From contig URYU01000037.1 in assembly GCA_900552155.1 (NCBI GenBank), positions 1 through 13,567 on the forward strand: a DNA stretch of 13,567 bases. The letters run 5' to 3'. The position numbers were made by a program, and so were the translations under genes. Within the stretch, counting starts at the first letter, position 1. The number at the start of each line of letters is the position of its first letter. The DNA is from an uncultured Collinsella sp. GTDB taxonomy: Bacteria; Actinomycetota; Coriobacteriia; Coriobacteriales; Coriobacteriaceae. The notes below the pieces were generated by a model, which did no database searches, was not told the origin of the DNA, and worked only from the letters and a program-made list of their open reading frames with translations. Below, piece after piece: positions 1 through 6,861 of the stretch.

Positions 1-763
1 GGTTGAGTTGCTCCACACTGCTCGCCTTATGAAAGTCGTAGCCCGCGCGCACGTTGCACACCAAGTTTGCTACATCGAGCAAGGGAAAGCTGGGCAGGCC
101 GAACACGTCCTTGAGCTGCAGAGAAAACTCGTCCCAAACACTCGTATAACCGCAGTCCTCGATAATGCATTTCACGTTTGCGGGCAGAGACTCCCCCGCG
201 ACGTTCATGGCGGTTGCCGCACCCATCGACTCGCCAAAGACCAGGATGCGTGCCTCGGGGTCAGCCTGAACGATTCGCTCAATCCATGCGACGATGTCAA
301 GGCGCTCGGGCCAGCCCATGCCGATATAGTCGCCGCCGGAGCGCTCGTGGGCGCGGGCGGCGGGTGCGAGTACGTTCATGCCGCGGTCGTGGAATCGCTT
401 GACGTATCGGGCCATACCGATGGGCTCGTTGGTATATCCATGCAGGCAGACGGCGTAGTCGTGCGTGCTCTCCGACGCAGCAAAATACCAGGCGGCAAGC
501 TCGGTCCCGTCGTCCGCGGTGAGGCTGCTGCTCTCGCGGTTCTCTTTAAACCACGCCCGCGCCTCGGTTTCCTCGGCATCCATCTGCTCGCCCTTTTCGG
601 CGTCCTTGCCGTCCTGCATCATCTTCATGGTGTATGGCGCGCGGGGATTCAGCGCGAAGTCAAACAGAAAGTTGCCGGCAAACCCCAGCAGCGCGACAAC
701 GAGCACCAGCGCAACGACGCCGGCTATCTTGAGCTTTCGATGGGAACGTGCGTTTTGAGACAT
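1..763 (-). CDS. Membrane-anchored alpha/beta hydrolase, C-terminus cut by window edge
   Basis: Reading the minus strand from ATG at 763 gives 254 open codons that run off the left edge, so the 3' end is missing. An in-frame TAA lies eight codons upstream with no other start between, and AGGAAAG sits six bases before the ATG, so the start is firm. Residues about 13-34 are one hydrophobic segment after a basic N-terminus (RSHRKLK), suggesting a membrane anchor with the catalytic domain outside. The domain shows an HGYTNEP oxyanion-type loop (H108) and a nucleophile elbow GESMGA with Ser179, typical of serine aminopeptidase/hydrolase_4-like alpha/beta hydrolases. The catalytic Asp and His would lie in the missing part. 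The substrate cannot be inferred; esterase or peptidase are both possible. It is divergent from the hemolysin III gene and has its own promoter. Confidence 0.88.
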   Translation of the reverse strand, partial: MSQNARSHRKLKIAGVVALVLVVALLGFAGNFLFDFALNPRAPYTMKMMQDGKDAEKGEQMDAEETEARAWFKENRESSSLTADDGTELAAWYFAASESTHDYAVCLHGYTNEPIGMARYVKRFHDRGMNVLAPAARAHERSGGDYIGMGWPERLDIVAWIERIVQADPEARILVFGESMGAATAMNVAGESLPANVKCIIEDCGYTSVWDEFSLQLKDVFGLPSFPLLDVANLVCNVRAGYDFHKASSVEQLN

Positions 764-800
764 AAGAAGCTTTCCTATAAGATGTTAATACATCAACATT

Positions 801-816
801 TAATGCAAGCGCATTA
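801..816. promoter_or_regulatory. Dyad overlapping the hydrolase -10/start site, possible operator
   Basis: TAATGC (801-806) and GCATTA (811-816) form a perfect 6-bp inverted repeat around AAGC. It covers most of the -10 element and the expected start point of the minus-strand promoter, the usual place for a repressor operator. No regulator is encoded in the window, so this is an inference from position and symmetry only. Confidence 0.3.
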
Positions 817-841
817 TGGACGTTCGCCGTTGATGCGTCAA
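813..841 (-). promoter_or_regulatory. Promoter of the alpha/beta hydrolase
   Basis: On the minus strand, -35 TTGACG (836-841) and -10 CATAAT (813-818) are separated by exactly 17 bases. Transcription would begin near 806, leaving a 5' UTR of about 43 bases. This is the best promoter match in the intergenic region. Confidence 0.6.
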
Positions 842-884
842 CAGGCAAAGAATGGGTAAACAAAGGGTCACGTATGGTGCAAAT

Positions 885-914
885 TTCGCACGTACCTAGA
901 CGCTTTGATATAGT
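885..914 (+). promoter_or_regulatory. Probable promoter of the hemolysin III gene
   Basis: TTCGCA (885-890) and TATAGT (909-914) are spaced by 18 bases and lie 36 bases before the start codon. The -10 is good and the -35 matches four of six positions. Confidence 0.45.
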
Positions 915-949
915 GTTGAGAACTCTTTACGTTGGAGGATGTAACCGGC

Positions 950-1633
950 ATGTCCGATTCGAGCGACAGTTCTAAGCCGCGACCCAAGACCGCGGCCGTT
1001 CCACACTACACGGTGGGCGAGGAGATCATGAACTCCGTCACCCATGGTGTCGGCTGCCTGCTGGGTATCGCGGGCCTGGTGCTCCTGATCGTATTCGCTG
1101 CCCTGCGCGGCGGAGGCCCGGCCCACATGGCCGCGGCGATTGTCTATGGTGTCAGCATTATCCTCGAATACCTAGCTTCTACGCTCTACCACGCGATTCA
1201 GCCCGCGCGCGCCAAGCGCGTGTTTCGCATCATCGACCACAGCTGCATCTACCTGCTCATAGCCGGCAGCTATACGCCGTTTTGCCTCATCACGCTCGCA
1301 AACGACGGCGGCGCTGTGCTGTTCTTTGCCGTATGGGCCATCGCCAGCATCGGCATTGCCCTCGAGTGCTTCCTGCGCGAGCGCCAGCCGCATTGGGTAA
1401 GCGGCGTGGTCTATCTGCTGATGGGCTGGCTCGTCGTCTTTAAGCTGCCCGAGCTCGTGTCGCTGCTCAACCCCGTGGCACTTGCCCTGCTCGCTGTCGG
1501 CGGCGTGTGCTACACCGTGGGCGTGCCGTTCTACATCGCCAAAAACGTGCGCTACCTGCACAGTGTGTTTCACCTGTGGGTGCTCGCCGGCAGTATCTTC
1601 CAGTTCATGGCGGTGATCCTCTTCGTAATCTAG
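950..1633 (+). CDS. Hemolysin III family (PAQR/YqfA-type) membrane protein
   Basis: A 227-residue protein with seven likely membrane segments. Family signatures are clear: EEIMNSVTHG near residue 25, a YHAIQP segment with H81, the IIDHSCIYLLIAGSYTP block (D96, H97), and the C-terminal HSVFHLWVLAGS block with H204 and H208. These His/Asp residues are the conserved metal-site positions of PAQR-type proteins. Bacterial members were named from hemolytic activity of a Bacillus cereus protein, but the physiological role is unsettled; metal-dependent membrane-lipid hydrolysis is one proposal. I chose ATG 950 because GGAGGA (934-939) stands ten bases before it; an in-frame TTG at 932 is open but overlaps that site. 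Full length for the family. Followed after 110 bases by the CNNM/CorC-like gene on the same strand. Confidence 0.92.
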   Translation: MSDSSDSSKPRPKTAAVPHYTVGEEIMNSVTHGVGCLLGIAGLVLLIVFAALRGGGPAHMAAAIVYGVSIILEYLASTLYHAIQPARAKRVFRIIDHSCIYLLIAGSYTPFCLITLANDGGAVLFFAVWAIASIGIALECFLRERQPHWVSGVVYLLMGWLVVFKLPELVSLLNPVALALLAVGGVCYTVGVPFYIAKNVRYLHSVFHLWVLAGSIFQFMAVILFVI

Positions 1634-1678
1634 CGACCACGCCTGCGCGCCCGCGTCCTTGTTTGGGCGCCGGTGCAA

Positions 1679-1706
1679 TTGCCGTATCCGCCGTCAACGT
1701 TTTAAT
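1679..1706 (+). promoter_or_regulatory. Possible promoter for the CNNM/CorC-like gene
   Basis: TTGCCG (1679-1684) and TTTAAT (1701-1706) are separated by 16 bases in the gap after the hemolysin III gene. Read-through from upstream is equally possible, as no terminator hairpin is visible between 1634 and 1743. Confidence 0.35.
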
Positions 1707-1743
1707 CCGACGTCCCGAATCTTGGAGGTTCGAGAAACTCCCG

Positions 1744-3117
1744 ATGGACATAACCATCTCCCTTATCACCACCCTCGTTTTGACCCTCATCAACGGCTAC
1801 TTCTCTATGTCCGAGATGGCGCTCACCACGGCCAAGCGCGCCGTGCTGGAGCACGAGGCCGAGGAAGGCGACAAACGCGCCGAGCGTGCCATTAAGCTAG
1901 CTGCCGACTCCGACCAGCTGCTCGCCACCATCCAGGTTGCCATTACGCTCGTGGGCTTCGCCTCGTCCGCCGTCGCCTCGACGAGTCTGTCCGCCCCGCT
2001 CGCCACGTGGCTCATGAGCTTTGGCATCGCGCCGCTCTCCGCCATCGCGCGCGGCCTGGCGCCGGTCATCATTACCGTCGCGGTCGCCTTCGTATCCATC
2101 GTGATCGGCGAGCTCGTCCCCAAGCGCATCGGCCTGGCCAATGCCGAGGGCGTGTCCAAGCAGGTCGTGGGCCCGCTTTCCGTGTTCCAGAAGATCGCCC
2201 GCCCGCTCGTGTGGCTGACTGGCGCTTGCTCCGATGGCCTGGCCCGCATCCTGCGCATCAAGAGCGCCGACGACCGCCAGAACGTCTCGGAGGAAGAGAT
2301 CAAGTACATGGTCTCGGAGCAGGACGACCTGCTCGACGAGGAAAAGCGCATGATCCACGAGATCTTCGACCTGGGCGATACCGTTGCCCGCGAGGTCATG
2401 GTGCCGCGCGTGGACACCACCATGTGCGAGGACGACGAGACGGTCGCCGACGTGCTGTCCACCATGCGCCAGACCGGCTTTAGCCGCATCCCCGTCTATC
2501 ACGAGGATCCCGACAACGTCGCGGGCATCGCGCACATCAAGGACCTGATTCAGCCCGCGCTCGACGGCAAGGGCGACCAGCCCATCGCCGGTTTTTTGCG
2601 CGACGCCACCTTTGTGCCCGACACCAAGGACATCCTGCCGCTGCTGTCCGAGATGCAGACCTCTCACGACCAGATCGTGGTGGTCGTGGACGAGTACGGC
2701 GGCACGGCCGGCATTATCACCATCGAGGACATCGTCGAGGAGATCGTCGGCGAGATCGAGGACGAGTTCGACCCCGACAACAAGTATCTCACGCGCCTTT
2801 CGCGCCGCGAGTGGCTCGTTGATGGGCGTTTTTCGTGCGATGACGCGATTGAGCTTGGTTGGCCGCTCGAGGAAAGCGATGATTATGAGACCATCGCCGG
2901 CTGGATTTTGGAGCTTTGCGACTCGGTGCCCGACATCGGAGAGGTGTTTGAGGTTGCGGGGTACAAGTTCAAGGTGCAGTCGATGCGTGGCCAGCGCATC
3001 TCGCTCATTCGCGTGATCGCTCCGGCCGAAACCGATAAGAAGGATTCCGAGTCTTCGGCAGAGAAGCCGGCGGCGTCGGGTGCGGGTTCCGCGAATCCGC
3101 ACGACGGCGACGAGTAG
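1744..3117 (+). CDS. CNNM/CorC (HlyC) family CBS-pair membrane protein
   Basis: A 457-residue protein with the standard architecture: an N-terminal CNNM/DUF21 membrane domain (residues about 1-185, starting with a [10 protein letters not shown] motif and containing GELVPKR at 122-128), two CBS domains (about 205-335, ending in [20 protein letters not shown] around D316), a C-terminal CorC_HlyC domain (about 350-430) and a 30-residue Ser/Ala/Glu-rich tail. Relatives include MpfA/YhdP-type proteins linked to Mg2+ export and eukaryotic CNNM proteins; CBS pairs in this family bind ATP-Mg. I infer a role in Mg2+ or divalent-cation efflux. The reading frame is open further upstream (to 1507) but that part overlaps the hemolysin III gene; ATG 1744 gives the family N-terminus. 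The nearest Shine-Dalgarno-like GGAGG (1724-1728) is unusually far, 15 bases. Confidence 0.93.
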   Translation: MDITISLITTLVLTLINGYFSMSEMALTTAKRAVLEHEAEEGDKRAERAIKLAADSDQLLATIQVAITLVGFASSAVASTSLSAPLATWLMSFGIAPLSAIARGLAPVIITVAVAFVSIVIGELVPKRIGLANAEGVSKQVVGPLSVFQKIARPLVWLTGACSDGLARILRIKSADDRQNVSEEEIKYMVSEQDDLLDEEKRMIHEIFDLGDTVAREVMVPRVDTTMCEDDETVADVLSTMRQTGFSRIPVYHEDPDNVAGIAHIKDLIQPALDGKGDQPIAGFLRDATFVPDTKDILPLLSEMQTSHDQIVVVVDEYGGTAGIITIEDIVEEIVGEIEDEFDPDNKYLTRLSRREWLVDGRFSCDDAIELGWPLEESDDYETIAGWILELCDSVPDIGEVFEVAGYKFKVQSMRGQRISLIRVIAPAETDKKDSESSAEKPAASGAGSANPHDGDE

Positions 3118-3141
3118 GACAAGGAAGAGTAGGGGAGAGTT

Positions 3142-3975
3142 ATGGCAGGCCTGTTCAACATCCTTAAGGTCACCGTCAGCGAGGACAAGATCTGCGCGCA
3201 TGTGCTGGTGAACCCCGGCATGCCGCTCATGACCTCGGAGGATATCGAGGCCACGGCGCGCGTGTATTACCTGGTGCCGGCGATTGCCAAGCACCTGTGC
3301 CTGGGTGATTCCGGTCGCGAGTTCCAGGACTGCATGGGCCAGACCGAGCTTTGCCATCTGCTGGAGCACGTGACGGTCGAGCTCATGAACGAGACCGGTC
3401 TTGCCGGTAGCATCTCGTGCGGCCGCACGCGCGTAAGTGAGCACGACGAGCGCGTCTTTGAGGTTGAGCTTTCGTGCCCCGACGACGCGCTGGCCATCGG
3501 TGCGCTGTCTTCGGCCACCTTTATGATGGACTGGGCGTACCTGCACGCCGACCAGCCTGCCCCCGACGTGGAAGGCACGGTCGCGGGCCTGCGCAACCTG
3601 GTGCTGGGCATGCGCGCCGAGGCCGAGGGCAAGGATCCTCACGAGGCCGTCGCCGCTGCGAACGGCGAAGATGCTGCCGAGGACGAGGGCTCTGACGAGG
3701 GCGATGTGCCGGTTGACGCCGAGCCCGTTGCCGATGCGACCGCCGGGCCCGTTCCCACCGAGCCCCAGGGCGTCCCCAACTTTGACGACGAGCCCCAGGT
3801 GGCGATTGATACCGAGGGCGCGGTTGCCGAGAACCACGAGGCCTCCGCTGCCGTCTTTGGCGGTGCGGCGACGATTCCGGCAGGACCTGCGCATGAGGGC
3901 GGCCTGCCGCTCGTGGACGGCGCCGGCGAGGACCCGGGTGCCACGGTGACCATGCCGGCTATGCCTCAGGAGTAG
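3142..3975 (+). CDS. Free-standing cyanophycin-synthetase-N-like domain with acidic tail
   Basis: A 277-residue protein. Residues about 1-135 resemble the N-terminal domain of cyanophycin synthetase CphA: LVPAIAKHLC (44-53), then HLLEHVTVELMNETGL (72-87) and SCGRTR (92-97), matching from memory the CphA pattern H-x-x-E-H-[IV]-ALEL followed by a GRTR box. The H72-x2-E75-H76 motif, the inverted zinc-hydrolase pattern, is intact. Residues about 145-277 are low-complexity, rich in Ala, Glu, Asp, Pro and Gly, without predicted fold. The ATP-grasp and Mur-ligase-like domains that make cyanophycin are absent here and from the rest of the window. AGGGGAGAG (3131-3139) stands just before ATG 3142; only 24 bases separate it from the CNNM/CorC gene, so they are probably cotranscribed. 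Function is unknown; a metal-dependent peptidase or amide hydrolase is one possibility. The similarity is by eye and needs a profile search. Confidence 0.85.
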   Translation: MAGLFNILKVTVSEDKICAHVLVNPGMPLMTSEDIEATARVYYLVPAIAKHLCLGDSGREFQDCMGQTELCHLLEHVTVELMNETGLAGSISCGRTRVSEHDERVFEVELSCPDDALAIGALSSATFMMDWAYLHADQPAPDVEGTVAGLRNLVLGMRAEAEGKDPHEAVAAANGEDAAEDEGSDEGDVPVDAEPVADATAGPVPTEPQGVPNFDDEPQVAIDTEGAVAENHEASAAVFGGAATIPAGPAHEGGLPLVDGAGEDPGATVTMPAMPQE

Positions 3976-4054
3976 GCCTACGCGTTTATCACCATCACGT
4001 ACCTGCGCCTTTGCCGTACGCAGATGAGCGGAGCGGCAAGTGATGCGCTGCGGG

Positions 4055-4060
4055 TATAAT
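4055..4060 (+). promoter_or_regulatory. Consensus -10 box before the YtxH-type gene
   Basis: A perfect TATAAT lies 52 bases before the start codon. The -35 position is poor (AGCGGC at 4032-4037 with a 17-base spacer), so activity may need an activator or another sigma contact. It marks a new transcription unit after the cyanophycin-synthetase-N-like gene; the stretch 3976-4054 shows no convincing terminator. Confidence 0.5.
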
Positions 4061-4078
4061 GGACAGCATTCAAACGGT

Positions 4079-4094
4079 GGGCACCGACGTGCCC
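4079..4094 (+). promoter_or_regulatory. 5' UTR hairpin just upstream of the YtxH ribosome site
   Basis: GGGCAC (4079-4084) and GTGCCC (4089-4094) form a perfect 6-bp stem with a CGAC loop, ending a few bases before the AGGAGAGG ribosome site. It may stabilise the 5' end of the transcript or set ribosome access. Confidence 0.35.
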
Positions 4095-4111
4095 GCAGGA
4101 GAGGAATGATC

Positions 4112-4501
4112 ATGGGTAAGACTTTCAGCTTTGTCTCCGGCGCACTTTTTGGTGCCGCTGCCGGCGCTATTGTCGGCGTTGCTCTGGCCCCGCGCTCGGG
4201 CGCCGAGACCCGCGCCATGGCTGCCGATATCGCCAACGACGCCTGGGACAATATGCGCGACACCTACGAGCACAGCGCCGAGGAGGCCCGTGCTGCGGTG
4301 AATGACTTTGGCCCGATGGTCGATGCCAAGACCGACGACCTGCGCGCTAAGGTTGACCTGGCCCGCGAGCGCATGGACCAGCTGCGCGAGCAGCTCAACG
4401 ACGCCATTTCGGGCGGCAACGTGACGCCTGCCGCCGACGTCGTGGTCGAGAACGCCGTCGAGGCTGATACCGAGGCTGCGGAGCCCTCGACCGAGGCATA
4501 A
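4112..4501 (+). CDS. YtxH domain-containing small envelope/stress protein
   Basis: A 129-residue protein. Residues about 5-28 form a Gly/Ala-rich hydrophobic segment (SGALFGAAAGAIVGVALAP) followed directly by RSGAETR, the typical start of YtxH-family proteins. Residues about 35-95 are charged and helical with heptad-like spacing, probably a coiled coil, and the tail is Ala/Glu/Val-rich. Family members are general-stress or envelope-associated proteins of unknown biochemistry. I chose ATG 4112 because AGGAGAGG (4097-4104) gives seven bases of spacing; ATG 4106 is too close, and an in-frame GTG at 4040 precedes the -10 box. The TAA stop shares its last base with the ATG of the next gene, indicating translational coupling. 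Confidence 0.85.
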   Translation: MGKTFSFVSGALFGAAAGAIVGVALAPRSGAETRAMAADIANDAWDNMRDTYEHSAEEARAAVNDFGPMVDAKTDDLRAKVDLARERMDQLREQLNDAISGGNVTPAADVVVENAVEADTEAAEPSTEA

Positions 4502-5256
4502 TGCGCGCCGGGGATTTTGTCGGCGCCAAGATTTATCGCAAGCCTACCGAGGACAAGCGCACCAAAAAGGACGGCACGCCGCGCAGCCCTAAAAAGCTCG
4601 GAAAGATTCACTTTCCGGTCTTTACCCCGGGCGGTACGCGCGTGGTCGGCTTTATGGTCCGTCAGTCCGATATCGCGGGCATGATCGAGCGCCCCGATCG
4701 ATTCGTAGCGCTCGACGCCATTGGTGTCTACGAGGGCGCCATTGCGGTCGATGACGTCAAGGACACGTACGATGCCGCCGCCGCCAGGCGCCTCGACATC
4801 AACCTGGACGATTGCATCATCTGGGTCGGTATGGACGTGCGCACGGAATCGGGCGACGTCGTGGGCTATTGCTCGGACGTTGAGTTCAAGCCACGCTCGG
4901 GCATCGTGCAGGCATTCTATGTGACCGCTGGTGCTGCTTCGAGTGTTTTGGTCGGTGACACGCAGGTGCCGCCGACGATGCTGCGCGGCTACGAGAACGG
5001 CGCGATGGTCGTCTCGGACGAGGTCAAGTCGCTCGGGTATTCGGGCGGTGCGGCTGCCAAGGCCGCCGAGGCCAGCGTCGTGGTGGGCGACAAGGTCAAA
5101 AAGGGCGCCAAGGTGCTCGACGACAAGGGATCGGTTGCCGTGGACAAGGGCAGTCGCGCACTGGGCAAGCAGCTCGGCAAGACGCGCGGCATGTTCAAGG
5201 CCTTTAAGGACGAATACCAAAAGGCGAGCGGAGGCTCGTCAAAAGCTACAAAATAG
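4501..5256 (+). CDS. Double PRC-barrel domain protein
   Basis: A 251-residue soluble-looking protein with two PRC-barrel-like units: residues about 30-95 (KLGKIHFPVFTPGGTRVVGF, a beta-rich pattern ending IGVYEGAIAV) and about 105-170 (IWVGMDVRTESGDVVGYCSD ... VGDTQVPPTMLRGY). The C-terminal 80 residues are Lys/Ala/Gly-rich and repetitive in feel (KVKKGAKVLDDKGSVAVDKG), perhaps an RNA, envelope or membrane contact region. PRC-barrel domains usually mediate protein contacts or bind ligands in RNA-processing, photosynthetic or metal-transport proteins. It overlaps the YtxH gene by one base and has no strong ribosome site of its own, so it is probably made by coupled re-initiation. Note that the MgtE-like protein downstream also begins with PRC-barrel domains. 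The specific function is unknown. Confidence 0.82.
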   Translation: MRAGDFVGAKIYRKPTEDKRTKKDGTPRSPKKLGKIHFPVFTPGGTRVVGFMVRQSDIAGMIERPDRFVALDAIGVYEGAIAVDDVKDTYDAAAARRLDINLDDCIIWVGMDVRTESGDVVGYCSDVEFKPRSGIVQAFYVTAGAASSVLVGDTQVPPTMLRGYENGAMVVSDEVKSLGYSGGAAAKAAEASVVVGDKVKKGAKVLDDKGSVAVDKGSRALGKQLGKTRGMFKAFKDEYQKASGGSSKATK

Positions 5257-5277
5257 CGACGTACCAAATGATGGGAG

Positions 5278-5315
5278 GCAAGCCGGAGACCTGTTGCTCC
5301 GGCTTGCTGTGTTTA
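5278..5315 (+). terminator. Perfect 11-bp hairpin, weak or partial terminator
   Basis: GCAAGCCGGAG (5278-5288) and CTCCGGCTTGC (5297-5307) pair perfectly around an 8-base loop, followed by TGTGTTTAT rather than a clean T run. It lies only 9 bases before the ribosome site of the next gene, leaving no room for a downstream promoter, so it more likely reduces expression of the next gene than ends the unit. Confidence 0.55.
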
Positions 5316-5328
5316 TGGGGGAGGGCAT

Positions 5329-6735
5329 ATGCGCCAAAACGGATCCAACTTAAACGGGCGTTCGGGTGCGCGTCCGACGGCGCGCCGCGACCTGGGGCAG
5401 CTGCCCAGCGGTCAGCGCAAGCGTCACCGTAAGCCCGGCGCGATGTACCTCAACCATAGCCGCGGCTTTAGCGACCGCAGTGCGCGCATCGGCAACAGCC
5501 GCACACCCCGTCGTTCATCTCGCCTGCCCTATGCGCTCATCGCCGTGGGTTGCGCGCTCGTGCTGTTTATCGCTGCCGTCGTGGGCTACGTCAACCGCAG
5601 CGTGGACGTGGAGCTCAACGGCCAGAAGACCGCAGTGCGCGTGGGCTCTACGCTGCAGAATCTCATCGACGAACAGGATTTGACTGGCACCTACGACGCA
5701 GGCGACCTGCTGGCCGTCGATGACAGCGTGCTCAAGCGCCATGGGGGCGAAAAGCTGTCGGTGAAGGTCGACGGCAAGCGCGTGAAGCAGGGCAAATGGG
5801 ATAGCCGCGAACTTGAGGGCGGCGAGAAGGTGACGGTCAAGGATGGCCGTAACACCTACGAGAAGCACGAGGTTCAGGCTACGGTTATCGAGCCCAAGCT
5901 CAAGGTCGAGGGCACGGGCGCTATCGAGTATGTGCAGACGTGGGGTGCCCAGGGCCGCTCCGAGGTGTGGGTTGGTGAGCAATCGGGCAAGACGCAGGAC
6001 CGCGGCGAGGTCGTGCCCGCCACCGATTGCGTTGTTGCGTGCGCCAGCGTGGCGCCCAAGGGCAACAAAAAGTACGTGGCGCTGACGTTTGACGAGGGTC
6101 CGAGCGGCGCCACCAAACAGATCTTGCAGGTGCTCAAGGAAAAGGGCGTCACCGCGACGTTCTTCCTTTCGGGCGATGCGGCCGAGGCCTCGCCTGCCAC
6201 GGCCAAGGCGATTGTCGATGCCGGGTGCGAGATCGGATCCAACAGCTACAGCGACGATTCGCTCAAGGGTCAGGACCGTGAGGCGGTACGCGAACAGATC
6301 ACGAAAAGCACCGATGCGATTAAGTCGGCGACCGGCGTGAAGACGATGCTGCTGCGTGCTCCCTACGCTGCCTTTGACGAGCAAAACTGGATCGATGCGA
6401 TGGACCTGGTCTCCGCCGTGGTCTCGTGGAATATTGACTCGGGCGACTGGCTGCTCAACGGTGTCGACGAGCAGGTCTCGACGGTGCTCGATTCGGTGCC
6501 GCCGGGCAATATCGTGCTGCTCACCGATAGAGACGAATGCGCCGAGCAGACGCTCGAGGCGCTGCCGCAGATTATCGACGGCCTCATTGCCGACGGCTAC
6601 AAGATCGTGACGCTCAGCGACCTGGTCAAGACGGACACGGCATTGAGCAAAAAGCTCACCTCGCTGACGAAGGTCACCATGCCCAAGGACGCCGTGTTCC
6701 CCCAACTTGCCGAGGACGAAGATACCACAGAGTAG
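5329..6735 (+). CDS. Membrane-anchored NodB-fold protein with lost metal site (pseudo-deacetylase)
   Basis: A 468-residue protein: a basic, probably cytoplasmic N-terminus (1-66), one membrane helix (about 68-89), a beta-rich domain like DUF348/G5-associated units (about 91-155), a linker, and a polysaccharide deacetylase (NodB) fold (about 245-435). The NodB motifs are recognisable but altered. Motif 1 is TFDEGP (253-258) instead of TFDDGP. Motif 2 is GSNSYSD (303-309), so both metal His positions are Asn305 and Asp309. Motif 3 RAPY (343-346) and motif 4 DSGDW (370-374) remain. Motif 5 is LLTD (397-400) instead of LLHD. All three canonical metal ligands and the catalytic His are changed, so peptidoglycan or polysaccharide deacetylation is doubtful; a binding or regulatory role is likelier. 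The ribosome site GGGGGAGGG (5317-5325) fixes ATG 5329. Confidence 0.85.
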   Translation: MRQNGSNLNGRSGARPTARRDLGQLPSGQRKRHRKPGAMYLNHSRGFSDRSARIGNSRTPRRSSRLPYALIAVGCALVLFIAAVVGYVNRSVDVELNGQKTAVRVGSTLQNLIDEQDLTGTYDAGDLLAVDDSVLKRHGGEKLSVKVDGKRVKQGKWDSRELEGGEKVTVKDGRNTYEKHEVQATVIEPKLKVEGTGAIEYVQTWGAQGRSEVWVGEQSGKTQDRGEVVPATDCVVACASVAPKGNKKYVALTFDEGPSGATKQILQVLKEKGVTATFFLSGDAAEASPATAKAIVDAGCEIGSNSYSDDSLKGQDREAVREQITKSTDAIKSATGVKTMLLRAPYAAFDEQNWIDAMDLVSAVVSWNIDSGDWLLNGVDEQVSTVLDSVPPGNIVLLTDRDECAEQTLEALPQIIDGLIADGYKIVTLSDLVKTDTALSKKLTSLTKVTMPKDAVFPQLAEDEDTTE

Positions 6736-6772
6736 TCATTGGGTAGTCATTTAAGAACGTCCCCAATGACTA
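6733..6772. repeat. 11-bp perfect inverted repeat with an internal direct copy
   Basis: TAGTCATTGGG (6733-6743) and CCCAATGACTA (6762-6772) are perfect inverted copies around an 18-base loop, and TAGTCATT recurs directly at 6744-6751. The first copy includes the TAG stop codon of the deacetylase-like gene. It has no T run, so it is more likely a REP-type palindrome or RNA-stabilising hairpin than an intrinsic terminator. Confidence 0.5.
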
Positions 6773-6796
6773 TGTCACGGATGCGTCAGCGTTTGG

Positions 6797-6820
6797 TATG
6801 CCTGCAATGTGCAGCGCATA
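6797..6820. repeat. Bulged dyad upstream of the MgtE-like gene promoter
   Basis: TATGC-CTGCA (6797-6806) pairs with TGCAG-C-GCATA (6810-6820), giving ten base pairs around an ATG loop with one bulged C. It ends a few bases before the expected -35 position, so it may be an operator; as a 3' hairpin of the preceding transcript it lacks a T run. Confidence 0.35.
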
Positions 6821-6846
6821 AATTCGATGCCGCAGGGCGATGCTGA

Positions 6847-6855
6847 TGCTATAGT
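6847..6855 (+). promoter_or_regulatory. Extended -10 promoter of the MgtE-like/NRAMP operon
   Basis: TGCTATAGT (6847-6855) is an extended -10 element (TG-n-TATAGT). The -35 position is weak, which is tolerated by extended -10 promoters. Transcription would begin near 6862, about 200 bases before the first start codon. Confidence 0.45.
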
Positions 6856-6861
6856 TACTGC

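Noticed and set aside
8..859. Long open frame on the plus strand over the first gene
   Set aside because: It is the antisense shadow of the alpha/beta hydrolase; the minus-strand protein has a nucleophile elbow, membrane anchor, ribosome site and promoter, while this frame has no recognisable family or start signal.
3976..4054. Terminator after the cyanophycin-synthetase-N-like gene
   Set aside because: CGTAC/GTACG and CTGCG/CGCAG pairings are possible but short, mutually exclusive and not followed by T residues.
1897..4263. 788-codon open frame on the minus strand
   Set aside because: It lies antisense to three well-supported plus-strand genes, is rich in His/Arg/Gly/Leu as expected for GC-rich shadow frames, and shows no domain.
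5515..6705. 396-codon open frame on the minus strand
   Set aside because: It is antisense to the deacetylase-fold gene and has typical shadow composition; the sense protein has clear NodB motifs.
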